Shown here piece after piece: positions 24,064 to 35,953 of a stretch of DNA of 64,000 nt. The stretch is from Moniliella sp. 'wahieum' (Eukaryota > Basidiomycota > Moniliellomycetes > Moniliellales > Moniliellaceae), in assembly GCA_003971905.1 (NCBI GenBank), contig RSEE01000152.1, forward strand, positions 50,660 to 114,659, written 5' to 3'. The first letter of the stretch is position 1. Every line of letters starts with the position of its first letter. The position numbers were made by a program, and so were the translations under genes. The notes beneath the pieces are model-generated. The model saw only the letters and a list, made by a program, of their open reading frames with translations. It did not search any database and was not told the origin of the DNA.

Positions 24064-25489
24064 TTAACGTGGTGTCGAAGCGCCTCCGCGGCCTCCACGG
24101 CGTCCAGCCTGGGACGCAGTACGTGCAAAGCCACCGCCACCTCGTCCGCCTCGCATCGGAGGCACCGACGCAGGGTTCTCGTCTGCACCAGAACTTGGTG
24201 GCGATGACCCGATCCCAGCTCGACCGTCACACCCTGATGCTGGTCCGAGTGGGCAATCGCCTTACGCGCCTCGTCGGGCGAAGCAAAATCAACGTACGCC
24301 CGACCGGCGGGGAGCATGCTGATGTTCAACACGGTCCCAAACGTGGCCATCGCAGCCTTGAGTGCATCGGGTTTGACCTTGTCCACGTTGCGCACGTACA
24401 CGCTTGCACCGGGTACACGAGCGGGAGGCGTAGGCTTTGAAGGGGCAGCCTTGGCGCCGTTCGAGGGGGTCGTGGTGGGGGTGGGAGTGGCAGGCTTGGA
24501 CGTGGACTTTTGGCCAGGCGGCGGGACCGCACGAGCAGGTGGAACCACCTTGGTTGCCGTTGCCGGTGCTTGGTTCCACTTGGCAGCGTTCGTCGCGGCC
24601 AGGTTGGCCCAGCTCGTAGGCTTGGTCGGCTTAGGTGCCGGCGCCGGGGTAGGAGCCGGAACAGAGGCGGCGGCGGGCTCAGGGTTCGCTCGGCAGGCTG
24701 GGATGCAGAATTCGTCGTGACCGCCGCATCGGGGGACGTGGCATCGGGAATCTCCTCAATGCTCGCCGGTTCGTCTCTTTCGTGGGTTCAGCAACAGCGG
24801 GTTCGACCTGCTGGGTGCTCGAGGTGGCAGCGGGCGCCGTCTCGGTCGTATCTTCGGTCGCAGCGGGAGCCTCTGGCGCAGACTCGGTGGCGGTCTCAAG
24901 GGCGGGCAGGTCATAGGCGCCTCGGGGAGCGCGTTGCTCGCTGCTTCTGCAAATTGGCAACAGCGGTAATGTCCACGTCGTGGGCGACGAGGTGGCCTTC
25001 GTGTTCGCCTGGGCAACTTCAGTGTCGATGGCCTCATCCCTTCCTGGGCAATTTCTTCCTGGTCGACGTCGCTCTTGAGGTAGCGGAACATATCATTCAG
25101 GATCCAGTAGCGGCCGCCTTCGTCGGCGAGGAAGAAGGTTTGGCTAAAGCGGCGCCAGGGGCCATCGTTGCTGCTGAGCTCGCCGAGGACTTGGATGAGG
25201 ATGCCATGGCGGCCGAAAGCTGGCCATCGTAATTGCTGACGCACACTTTGCAGTTGTCAAAGCCAGCCTCGGCGATGGTCTGCTTGATGGCAGCGGTGCC
25301 GACGACAGGGCTGACGTCGGCATCGCTCTCCTGGCCAAAGACGAGGGTGGAGCGGGTCGAAGTAGAGGCGGTAGAGCTGGGAGGGGTCCTGGTGGGGAGG
25401 GTGTAGTACTGGGTGATGAACTGGTTGGCGACGTCGGAAGCGTCGGGGACAGCGCGGGGCGTGTCGGCGGGGGCGACGTGTGTGCTCAT
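24064..25489 (-). CDS. G3BP/Nxt3-like RNA-binding protein (NTF2, RRM, RGG)
   Basis: G3BP-family proteins (fission yeast Nxt3, budding yeast Bre5) pair an NTF2-like dimerisation domain with an RRM; they act in stress granules and as cofactors of the Ubp3 deubiquitinase. From ATG 25489 (MSTHVAPADTP) the NTF2 part shows VANQFITQYYTLPTRTP, KQTIAEAGFDNCKVCVSNYD, LIQVLGELSSNDGPWRRFSQ and TFFLADEGGRYWILNDMFRY. An acidic Glu/Thr/Pro-rich linker follows. The RRM has RNP2 VYVRNVD (near 24390) and an RNP1-position segment GRAYVDFASPDEA. The C-terminus is an RGG tail (RGGRGGGGF ... GRRGGRGG) ending with TAA at 24064-24066. Domain order and length fit the family. Frame changes lie near 25380, 25240, 24750 and in the RGG region. 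Which of Nxt3 or Bre5 is the closer relative cannot be told by eye. Confidence 0.82.
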
Positions 25490-26643
25490 GGTGGGGGTGG
25501 CGGGCAGAGGGACGGGTGGGTTCGTGCGCGAAGGTCCGAGTGCGGGAAGGCTGATGCGCCGGCTGACGCCGCTTACGCCGAAGACTGGGCATAGGAGAGT
25601 GCAGAGTGAAGATTGAACGTTGAACCTTTGCAGTCTGAACACTGGATCCCACGCGTACCGAGTATCAAATTTCAAACACGAACCTTTGAACATTCATATT
25701 CAGCATCGACATTGCGTGTGCAATTTGGAATTGCGGGCCGTGCGCGTAGCTGCCAATATGTTTCCTCGGTGCAAACAGGCCACGTGGGTTGCGCCTCCCC
25801 CATTCGCTTACCGCTGCGGCTGGGGCATGCTATAAGCAACGCGTGCGAAGAAAGCAGGGCAGAAACACAGGAGAACAAAACAGCGGCCTATACAGGAGCC
25901 TGGTTACTTCTTCGCGAGCTCCTTCTGTGAATGCACACGTACCCACCGGCGGTGCGTGTGGCCTGTTCTACAACTTCCTTGAAGTTTGACCGGTAACCGA
26001 TACCCCTTTGTATGTCTCCCTCTCATCACGCGCGCGTCTAATTCATCGCGTGTGATTGTTTCTCTCCCTCTGGTATATAAGGCACCACATTCCATGCAGC
26101 CTGAACGAATACCATTGGCATCCAAAAATCCCCCCTTGATTCTGACTTGCTTTCTATCGGCGGGCCATCCTCCTTTGTTGACCTCACATACACATATACA
26201 TGTCAAACCGTCCTCCACGCGTCAACGGCCCTCGCTTGCTCTGGTAAGCGGTTCTCAGTACACTCTCATTCATATCGGTACAGTAATCGCCCATGGGTCG
26301 GTATGGCATTCCTACATCGACCCCACCGAGCATGAGCCCATGGACGAAACGAACGTCAATGCAGATCCGGGTACCAGGCTTTTCGACATCCAAGAAAGGA
26401 AAAAGTTACATTTGCAGGGACATCCTACCCCTGCCACCAACACGATCCCGTAACTCGTGTGGCGGGCATGGGGGCGCAGAGAGTCAAACAAAGGGGGCGG
26501 GGGGGGAGAGAGATGACAGAGGGACAAGTTGCAGAACATCCTTTTCAGCATCGTTCTAAAAGTGCGGGACGAAGTAGAAATGACTCGATGACGGAGAGGT
26601 ATATACTCCTCGCCCATTTGTCAAGGACAGCTGGGCAGCACTG
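25490..26643. promoter_or_regulatory. intergenic upstream of the G3BP-like gene
   Basis: No gene is supported. The stretch contains a TTGAACGTTGAACC motif at 25613-25626 and a TATATAAGG TATA-like box near 26073. It lies between the G3BP-like start and the velvet gene's 3' end. Confidence 0.4.
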
Positions 26644-27978
26644 TTATCTAGCCGTTTGGTGGGCGGCGAGGCCGTTAGTCATCTCTTCTTCTTCTTCATC
26701 GCCATCGTCATCGTACTCTTCATCGTCATCGTCATCGTCATCCGACACCGGTACCTCCGCCCCTTCCTGTGCATGGTCCAGCGCTACGTTGGCCTTCCGT
26801 TGCATTTCGGCCGGCCGAGCAGGGCCGGGGGTGTGATAGAGGCTGTGGCAGCGGCTGTAGCCCTTGTTCGGCTGGCAAAGCGGGGCCAGGGTTGTAATCT
26901 CCTTGTGGCTCCTGTCGTGGCTCCAGTTGGGGCATCGGCTGGGGCTCTTGTTCGGGCCGGGCGGGGGGGGTGGGTTGGTACGAGCTTCGGAGCGAACAGG
27001 AATGCGAACACCCTGCTGTGCCAGGGTGGCGCGACAACTCTGTTGCTGGAAACTGACCAGGATATTGGCGCGGGGGTTGTAGCATGCTGTGTGTGGATTG
27101 GGCAAAACCAAACGCAACAAACATCAGTAAGCCTACCACACTGGTTTTTTCCTCGCCCTCCTTCTCGCATAGCGAAAGAACACTAGAAACTGTCGGGAAG
27201 GAAAAGGGGGGGAGGGGGGGAGGTATAGGGAGAAGAGGGGGAGGGACGTACTGAATTGAGGTGTGTACATGCGCACCACGATCGAAGTCACTCCTTCCGA
27301 TGCGTTTCCATCCAAGTTCAGCGCCGAAAGGGAGAGAAGAGACGATAGTTTCCTACTTCCCTCACACTCAAGTCGGGCAAAAACAAAAAAAAGTCCAGCC
27401 TCTCCGTCCAGATCACGACAATGTAGGCCGAGCTGATGGGCGTACCAAGTAAGTTGCGCATATACTGACGCGTGTTGTTCATCGGCACTGGAGTACGGGG
27501 CCTCCTCTCACCATTATACGCGGCGGCGGAACCGGGTATTGCCGTTGGCCTCCTACCTCGTGCGGACGAAGCGCGTCGGCATGTTGCCGGACTGGCTGTA
27601 ACTGGGGTTGCTGCTGCTGCCATTGCACTTGGTACTGATGACCCTGTGATATTGCTGATGGTCTTGGTACTGATGACTCTGATATGCTGGTGGTCTTCGT
27701 ACCGGTGATCTTGCTGGAACCGGTGGTCTTGGAACCGGTGGTCTTGGAACCGGTGGTCTTGGAACCGGTGGTCTTGAAACCGGTGGTCTTGGTACTGGTG
27801 GTCTTGGTACTGGTGGTCTTGGTACCTGTGGTTGGTACCGGTAATCTTGGAGCTGGTGATCCTGGTATTGCTGTACTTGCTGCGATTGCGGTTGCGGTTG
27901 CTGCTGGGGGGGCAGTGGTTGCCCTTGCGGTTGCTGGTGGAATTGCTGTGATGTTGCTGCTGCTGCTGCTCCTGTTGT

Positions 27979-28018
<40 letters not shown>

Positions 28019-29006
28019 GATGAAGGCGGATGGAGCACCCGGATGCGCGCTCTACGCTCCAATCCTCTCTAGGAGGAAGTGTGGCAATGGGCAACCGTGC
28101 GTACTCTAGTATATCCTCCCCGCCATCGGCCAACACTCGTTGGGCCGGCGTGGGTACTAGGCTCTGTGCTAGGGTCCGTACTAAATTCCGTACTAGGTTC
28201 CGTGCTAGGCACCGCCTCGGGCTCACGGGGGGTTCGGTGCGGCACAAATGCGGGGCCTACCAACGGACGAAGCGGAGGGGAATGAATGGGGGGATATCGA
28301 GTCCTCGTCATCGTCGTGGTTCAAAGTGAGCAACATGCTAGATGTGAGCGTGCCAGATTCCACCAGCTCGGCAGACAGGGTGAGAAAGGAAGTGTCAAAG
28401 TGGCTTGCATGAGGAAACCAAAAGGAGGGTTAGGTTCCGGTCTCGTCTCCTTCTAAGTGCCTGGGTGCTGGAACGAGAGAAGAAACGGTTATAGGAATCA
28501 AGGACGTACAGTAGGTCTACATCTCGTCCGTCGCAGCATGGTAAATTCGCAGGCGGACAATGGTAGGTGGAGACAAGGGCCGTCGGTCCTGATTGGACCA
28601 AGAGAAGAGGAGAAAGGCCGGGTTAGTGGAGGTGACGGATGTACCGAGAGCGGTATTTGACTGTCTGTTGCAGTGCAAGACAGGGAAGAGGGAGAAAGGG
28701 ATCCACTTACCTTGTCACCATGTGCTGCGATCCGTCCCCGCAGCGGGGATTGCTCAAGAATAATCTCGTACGCGTTTCCAAAGAAAAACCAATGCACACC
28801 ACACCTAACCGTTAGACACCGACCGAGCATACACCCACCCGAACCAAGCAACGCGCCACAGCGCTACCGAGAATACTCACAAGCCTAATGCGTTCCTTGA
28901 GCGCGTCCCTCGGGCAGGACATCGCGACCGCTCTTGCCAGAGCGACGGTGGCGTGCTGATCGCCCGGGTGATTATCAGGAGGAGGTTGGGGCGCGGGCGG
29001 GTCCAT
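26644..29006 (-). CDS. velvet-domain regulator with long Gln/Pro insertion (VelB-like)
   Basis: Velvet proteins (VeA, VelB, VosA, VelC) are fungal transcription regulators that couple development, light and secondary metabolism. From ATG 29006 (MDPPAPQPPPDNH), the splice at 28711/28588 joins YEIILEQSPLRGRIAAHGDK to DRRPLSPPTIVRLRI, the diagnostic start of the velvet fold. Later blocks are RNLLGTPISSAYIV near 27440, FFLFLPDLSVREVGNYRL near 27375, GVTSIVVRMYTPQF near 27280, and RQYPGQFPATELSRH with AQQGVRIPVR near 27020. Introns visible include 28805-28880 and 28589-28710. Between the two halves of the domain lies a low-complexity insertion of over 100 residues: poly-Gln (27960-28020), Gln/Pro-rich sequence, and at least eight PVPRP repeats encoded by a 15-base tandem unit (27717-27830). 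Aspergillus VelB also carries a large insertion inside its velvet domain. The C-terminus is acidic (poly-Asp/Glu), ending at 26644. Several one-base frame changes are present. Confidence 0.82.
27717..27830. repeat. 15-base coding tandem repeat (PVPRP)n in the velvet gene
   Basis: Seven to eight copies of GAACCGGTGGTCTTG, with minor variants, encode PVPRP on the minus strand. The unit holds an ACCGGT palindrome. Confidence 0.9.
27957..28020. repeat. CTG/CAG trinucleotide run (poly-Gln) in the velvet gene
   Basis: A (TGC)n run on the plus strand encodes poly-Gln on the minus strand, in two blocks split by a short Thr-Thr-Gly-Ala segment. Confidence 0.9.
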
Positions 29007-30304
29007 TTTATCGGAGAGCAAGTGGAGGATCCGTGATGGTGGTGACAAGCGAGTGCGACAGGAAGCGAGGGTGTCGAGGAACAGACGAGGCGGACGGGTG
29101 CAGACCGAGAGGAAGAAGAGCGACGGGGACAGCCAAGAAGCGCCAGCGTGCGTTTCTTCCGTCGTCGGCTGGGCCGCGGGGGAAGGGAGGGGGGGCAGGG
29201 GTGGTGGTGGTGGCGGTGGCGGTGGTGGCCGGAGTGGGGAGGGGGCGGTGGGGGAGCACAGACAGCGTCCAGCGCCCAGCGGCTGCGCGGACGTGCTGTG
29301 GGGGCAGCAACGTGCCAGGCGACCCAGAAGACCGGTAAGACCGTCGTGGCCACTGGCGGGTGCAGCTCCGTCGCATAAAAAGCTTCTCTGCCCGCGCCGG
29401 CGATTAGGAGGAGCGCGTCGGCGGCAGCGTGGACGCCCAGCAGCAGGTGCGCATCCGCGCAACGGGATGGATCGAGCGCGCGTCGGGGGGGCTGCGCGGT
29501 GCCTCTGGCGGTGATGGCGACGGCCGCTGGGTGCGAGCCGGTGTGGCTGGCTTCCTTGACAGCAGACCCATAGTGCGCGGGGCAGGAGAGCGCACAGGAG
29601 GCTGTCTATGGTCGATGCATGTGACCCGAGTCGAATTGGCAACTGATTTCAATTTGGGGTGCCGGTCCCTTAAGCGGCTGAAGCTTGGAGCTTCAAGTGA
29701 AGCTTCTCCTATGCACGCCTCCTGCCTCCTGCCTTGCCTGGCGTGTTGCCCAGCTGGAAGCAGCCGCGCGCAGGTCACCAGGTCACGGGGGGCGTCGCTC
29801 GTACCGACGATGACCAGTGGCCTTCTTGCGTTGGACATTCGTTGAATTTTGCCGGCACCGATCCGAATCGACGCCAGAGCATAGAGCGCCACAGCCAAAG
29901 CCGGATGATCGATGAAGCTCGCCCCCACCCCAACCGACACATGCAACGGTAAGTAGCAGACAAGCCAGGTAACGGCATGGTAACCATAGTAGCCAAGCCA
30001 AACCGCCGTCTGGCGCCGTCGCATTCCGACCCGCTCGCATGGGTCTCTTCTGGCCTCGTGCCCGATCCGGACTCGAGACTCGTCTGAGTGCTCAGGGCCC
30101 GCCTCTGCACCGGGCTCCTTCCCGTCCCTCTCCCGAGCACTCTCGGCAAATGCACCAGCCGCAGCACGCCCAGGGCCAAGACTGTGCCACATGCCCGTGC
30201 GTATTTGCCTGTGGCCATGCTGTTGCGCGTTGCGCACGCCTTACGTATCGCCCATGCTTGCCTGGGCTTGACGCGTTGACGTTGAAAGAGACAGCCTATC
30301 GTAT

Positions 30305-30425
30305 ATCAGGCTTCAAGCTTCAAGCTTCAGCGCCTCTTCAGCGCTCAGCGCCTCAGGCTGAGCGCTGAGGCTTAGCGCTAAGGCTTAGCCCTGAGGTTCT
30401 CAGACTGAGATCTCAGATCTCACCG
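30305..30425. repeat. mixed palindromic-core array (AAGCTT, AGCGCT, AGATCT)
   Basis: CTTCAAG copies run into CTCAGCG/GCGCTGAGG and TTAGCGCTAAGG copies and then TGAGATCTCAGATCTCA. Almost every six bases is a reverse palindrome, so the stretch could fold into several small hairpins. Confidence 0.8.
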
Positions 30426-31049
30426 GCACCCCACGCCACTGCGTCACCGGCCACCTGCTCCCCGTTCCCCCCCCAACAGTCTATATATATATAGGCCTTA
30501 CCTGCTTTTTTGGCTCTCGTTCGCGTTACACGTTACTAGTACTCACCCTATTATTCTCGCCAGCGCCATGCCCACGCATGGCCAAGCATGACGCCGTCTG
30601 CGGCCTGGCACCTAGTCCCCTATAGTGACCCTATAGTGACCCGCCAGTGACCCTACGACGGGAGGATCGATGAACGTGATAAACGCGCAGGCGCTCAGAT
30701 GCTCAGGATGAACGATGAAGCTCATCGATTTAACCTACCGTATAGTATTCAACGAATTCTTTATTCCTCTTCGGTTCCTCGCTCTTTCCGACTTCGCTCC
30801 TCTCCTCTTCTCTTCTCTCCCCTCCTCTCCCTCCAAGCTCCACCTCCGCGCGGCTCAGGAACAATGAAGAAGTAAAACACCGTTGTCGGCTATAACCAGG
30901 TATACTATAGTAGCTATCGACAGCTTCTAACTCCTGAGACCCTAAGGCCTAAGGCTTAGGCTTGAAGGCTGCTCAGGCGCTCAGGGCTCAAGCTTGAAGG
31001 ACACAGCGGAAATGCTCCAACAATTTGAAGCATGAAGCTTGAAGGTCAG

Positions 31050-31167
31050 CGCTCGCTGAGCGCTGAACGTGCTGAACGTTGAACGTACGCTGAACGTACG
31101 CTGAACGTACGCTGAACGTTGAACGTTGAACGTACACTGATTCAACGTTGAACGTTACGTTGAACGA
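31050..31167. repeat. TTGAACGTACGC array
   Basis: About ten units of TGAACGT with either ACGC or TGAACG between them alternate AACGTT and GTACGT-type palindromic cores. It ends in inverted copies TTCAACGTTGAACG. Confidence 0.9.
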
Positions 31168-31374
31168 ACCGCACCAATTCACACGCACTACACACACCCG
31201 AGATGTCTGTGCTGTGGCCTTTTGCATACCTGCCCCCCTCTCTTTGATCTCTCTGCCTCTCTCTGCCTCTCTGCCTCTCTATGCCTCTGTCGATGTGTTT
31301 TGCACCAGTGTTGCACCTCTCATTAGGCCTTAGTACTTAGTGGCCTTAGTACCTTTCACTTAAAGTCTACTAGA

Positions 31375-31540
31375 AGACCACCGGGCCTACGGCCCGGTCA
31401 GCTGGGGCTTCGCCCCAGCTGTGCTGCGTCGCCACCTTAGCCACCGGTCCGCCTTCGCCACCGTAGCCACCGTTCCCCCCCATCGCCACCTTAGCCACCG
31501 GTCCACCGTCGCCATCGTAGCCTCCATTCCACGCTGGAGG
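31375..31540 (+). repeat. hairpin-headed dispersed element, copy A
   Basis: The element starts with two perfect hairpins: CCGGGCC-TAC-GGCCCGG (31381-31397) and CAGCTGGGGC-TTC-GCCCCAGCTG (31399-31421). These are followed by about four ~26-base tandem units starting CGCCACCTTAGCCACCG. Copy B at 39664-39810 is the reverse complement arrangement, with the same stems but a different loop. Read on the minus strand, the tandem part encodes Gly-rich repeats (NGGYGGEGGPVAKVA) within an 86-codon open frame, 31370-31630. Confidence 0.85.
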
Positions 31541-32676
31541 AATTTTATCACCCATGTGCATGGCTGAGCGCGCGGGGTGGGTTGCGGGCTGCGTCACCCG
31601 CGCAGCGAACGCAAACAAATAGGTAAGCATGACGTAAAGTAAAAAGGGGGTCTGCGATATAAAAAGAGAGATTAACGCGTAACGCGTAACGTCTATCGAA
31701 TATCGCGACCCACAGACCGCTGTGTATCTCCACTGGCAGCACCCTGGCCCAATTTGATTTCCCGGCAGAGGGATTCAACAGCTCATCTATCAGGCTCAGG
31801 CATGTGTGGGAAGTCACGTGATTTGTAGCTAATAGCTGGTAGTATAGTAGCAAACCAAAGTGCAGCGGTACTACAAAGTAAGACCATAGTAGACTACGTT
31901 GTAACGCGTAACGCGCAACGTACAACGGAACGGCGGCGGGTAAAAGTATGAAAAGTAAGTACAAGTAGTGAAAAACGGCATTTTCTCAGACAGGTATCCT
32001 CATCGGCCTCATCGGTCACTCGGTACTCACACCAGTACTCAGCAACTCAGTACTCGTATTCATACTCAGTCTTCAGTACGCTCAGCCGGAGGACTCAGAC
32101 TGAGTATTCATCGTGCACGAAGAGTTGAACCTCCACAACTGTTTGCACTTGGTGGCCACCAGCAACCAACGTGATAATCTCCACCCCCTTTCTCTACCAT
32201 TCACCATCTACCCTGCCCTCATCGCAGTGTCACCAGCTACGCGTATGAACTCGTTTGTTGGCAACTGACCCAAGAGCGTCGAAAGATGCGTTGTGCATCT
32301 GAGCATCGGTGTCGCTGAGGCCTAGTGAAACGTGAGAAAGTTGAACTCAAAAGGCTGAGGCTGTGACATGCGAACGTTGAACCAAGGAGCAGACGCGGTG
32401 TGCGCTACTGAAATGGACTGTCAAGTACGGTGAGAGTATGGAGGTCATGAGATCTAAGAGGCCGTGACACAAATCAACACTGACGGGTCCCCAACTCCGT
32501 ACCCTGTGCCGTTCCTCACGCAGCAACAGGGCAAGTAATGGTTTGATGTTCTCGCTTGAGCATATTTGGGCTTGCCCTAGTCCAAGGTTGGCGCATTGCA
32601 TTGCCTGAAGCTGTGCGGGTTCCGATGCTCAAGTTTGTGCGCTCCATCCCGGACTCCCACATCCACAAGAGATGAC

Positions 32677-32831
32677 AGGGGAGGAGGAGAGGAGAGGAGA
32701 AGGGAAGGAGAAGGAGAGGAGAAGGAGAAGGGAGGAGAAGGAGAAGGAGAAGGAGAGGAGAAGGAGAAGGAGAAGGAGAAGGAGAAGGAGAAGGAGAAGG
32801 AGAAGGAGAAGGAGAAGGAGAAGGAGAGAAG
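32677..32831. repeat. GGAGAA hexanucleotide microsatellite
   Basis: About twenty-five imperfect copies of GAGAAG/GGAGAA on a purine-only plus strand. All open frames across it are composition artefacts. Confidence 0.95.
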
Positions 32832-35800
32832 ACACGATGGAACCACAACTCGTTTGGAACGCCAGGGAGAAGAAGCTGTTTCCTGGAACAAGCGAATGCG
32901 ACAAGAATACCAAGTATTAGGGGCACACTCAAGAACTTTTCTTTTCCCTTTGTCATGATATGACGACGCGAGAGGATACTAGCCACCGAGACGGCGAGCA
33001 AGATGTTTGGACACGGGAAAGAATTGACTGATGGTCTCATTGGAGATGGTTCGCCGCTCATGCCTACTATCCACGCGTGTATACATCCAGTTTGGAGGCG
33101 AATGGTGGCGCCAGAGGGTCCCGACCTATGGCGGCTCGCCTTGTTTTCTAATTGGTTTAGCACGAATACGCACATGATACACCGGATGAGCGAGCGGGAT
33201 AGGCTCACCAGCGTTTCTTTGTCCCTGCCTTACGCTCCATCTCCCAAGCAAACGTATGTACGCACAGGGATACAAAATGGGAAACGCTTCGCCCCCCAAG
33301 CCCGCCCATGCAGCGTGTGCTGTCACCTCGTGCCAAAACCCATTCGTGGATCCACAACCGACACGGCATTGCCATACTGCAGGTCAAACCCCTCTGATCA
33401 GTTTTCTTCATTCCGATCCAAACATCGAATGTGGCGCGAGTCGTGGGTGTGGATACGAAGGAACGGGTTAAGAGAAGGGTGCGCAGAACGGTAAACGTTA
33501 AACCTTCTCCGAGTCCTCGGCAAGTTTCTTCCAGTGTCCAACATCTTTTTGGCACTCTCGGCACCGTGGTATCTGCGTGTCGTGGTGGCCAGAAGGAACA
33601 ACGAGTGTTGCGTGGGCCCCCGATACTGGAACGTGGCATACGGGGCTCCCCGCTTGCCTATTTGAGACGCCCATATGCATCAGCTCCTGATTCCCCCCGC
33701 GTATCCCACACGCGTAATAGGGCGGAGGTCTTCAGTTCTGTGTGCCAACACCTTCGGAAAGCCTTTGGCCTCTTCCCTGTCCCGAAGTCCCCAAGGTGTA
33801 GTCCACGTCCAGTATCCCTGATCCATGCAATAACTCTATCCTTTGCAAGGCCCCATCCCGGGCATAGTCCGTGTGCCTGGTCTCCCTCCACCGCCGCGTG
33901 CAACTACTGTGTTCCTACCTATGGCACGTGGAAAAGAGAGAGAGCCTCCGGCTTGCACAGCGTGTATGTCCTTGTCTCTCTTCCCTGGCGCCTTTCCCTC
34001 TCCTATTTTCTAACACTCGTCCTTCGAATCGGGCCATTCCGGGCCACCTCGCCGACCATGCGCTTCTCCCGGCCAAAGTACCTTCTTGTTATGCTTCTCC
34101 TTGCTTCCCAATATAATACCTCCTTCTCTTCCAGGCTGTCTCCGACCTCATCATCGTCTGTTTGCCCCCGTCCTCTCCCCTTGTCATACATGGTGCCTTT
34201 TTCTTTCGCATGCCTCTCCTCTTGGTACGCCTTTCACTGAGAGTGCTCGGGTCGGGTCATCTTCATCCTCCAGCATCGTCCCCCGTATCAAGACCCTCCT
34301 CTACCGTGGCATTTTGAAGAAGTGCATTGCATCAGCATTGGCCTTTGTTGCTGGGCGTATTCTCGCCGATCCGTTCAGACCTCTGGGTACCTGGCCGGCT
34401 ATAGGCTTCTCTGCCATAGCGGCTCTACATGGAACGGGGGACTGTGATCGAAAGGTGGACCAAGGAGCATCCCTTATTGATTATCGATCATCTCTCTCGA
34501 CGCGGTTCAAGCTTGATGGGCAAAGTAAAAACACTTGATGGGCAAGGTAAAACGCTTGATGGGTAAAGTAAACCCCCGGTGTGCTCTAAATCCTATCATG
34601 AATCACTATGTAAACCCAGTATACAGCGAGGAGGATCCGATCGCACTTGCCATGTCCCACGTCGAAATGCACACCTCTCCGATCCTCTGTATTATGCACG
34701 TGCCACATATCCATTTGGGAACCGAGCGTGGCGGGAGGGCCGCGGTTCAGCGGCTCAGCGCTGAACAAGGCACCTGGAAGCGACCGCCCAAGAGTATCGA
34801 AGATCCGAAGAGAAGGGAGCCGCGAACCAAGCATCCGCTGTTGGGAGTGTCTAGTTTGCGATCCCCATCCCGCATACGTATGGACTAGAAGACATGCTAG
34901 CAAACGTATCCTCGGTGCCGGTGAGCGGTGACTACACCCTATTGTCCCTTGTTTGGTATGCGCTTAGCGCTTAGCGCTTATCCTGTTTTGACATGATCTG
35001 ACACCTCCGAAGCCTTATAGGATACGTGGGTTGGTGTATACACCCGTGGCTTTCGAACCCTGTCTCTACGACCGGTAGGACCTGACGGGCCTGAGGCTGA
35101 GGGCGCTGAGAGGCCAGAGGACTTTTGTGTGTTGGAATAAGCGGGGCCCATAAATATTCAATGTCCTAAAAACGTTTTAAAATTCACCCCCCCCCCCCCA
35201 GCCACATCCCCGCGACCTGCATTGCTCTCCGTATTTACTAGGCTTCTCTCCACAATCATTAATCAACGTGCCTTGGGGGGTGCTTCCGCTTCTCGATTAT
35301 CGAAGTTACTGCGCGGCGGCGATGAAGCTTCAAGTTCTTCAAGTTCAAGCTTCAAGCTCAATGTCCAATGTCAAGGGTGCGAGCGTTGGTGGGGGCGAGC
35401 CACTGTGGTGAGCCGGTGAATGAAGAGCGAAGAGTGTCTTTCTAGTGAAGCTCATCTCGAACCGTGTTGGAAATGCTAGTACGATGGATTCACAGGATTT
35501 ACTCGAATTGTGAAAATGCAGAGTGAAAGGGATCAATTGCTGCCAGTGCGTATCTCCTGCATGTGCATGAGTGCTAAGCTGAGCGGCTCAGCTCTTATAA
35601 GTTGCTCTCATCCCCCTCTCCAACCTGCTCTTTATTCCTCTACCCTGGATACATATCCTACCTGCCAACAATCTACACCAGCACAAAGAACAAGCATTTA
35701 AAGAAAAGAAACCATGGATCCATAGAAAGGCAGGACGAGAGGCAGACGTGCCTCATCATGTCAAAGAGGATCATGAAAGACAAGTTCACATCAAAAGACG

Positions 35801-35953
35801 GGGGCACAGAAAAGGTGCCTTTCCCTAGGGATCATCGACCAACTTGATCCAGCGAAGAAAAGTAACAGACAGAGAAATCGAGGAGCCGCCAGACGGCTGG
35901 GGGGGGGGGGGCTTGTGGCTAGCTTCACGTTGGGGTAAGCACCACAAGGGCGC

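Larger units (their letters stand above)
29007..35953. other. 7-kb gene-poor region between velvet gene and INO1
   Basis: I find no convincing gene. The first ~700 bases upstream of the velvet start are GC-rich and could hold its promoter and leader. From 30.3 kb onward the DNA alternates AT-rich stretches with palindromic-core arrays (CTTCAAG, CTCAGCG, TTGAACG), a GAGAAG microsatellite, and one copy of a hairpin-headed element. Open frames at 33431-34240 (plus) and 29404-30237 (minus) are long but show no family features. Confidence 0.55.

Noticed and set aside
29177..29571. A possible small membrane protein upstream of the velvet gene (MGLLSRKPATPARTQ, then LLLGVHAAADALLLIAGAG)
   Set aside because: It requires an assumed frame change and matches no family. 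It may be worth revisiting with transcripts.
33431..34240. A 269-codon plus-strand open frame in the gene-poor region
   Set aside because: Amino-acid composition is random-like, no domain or conserved block is visible, and no promoter or intron signals support it.
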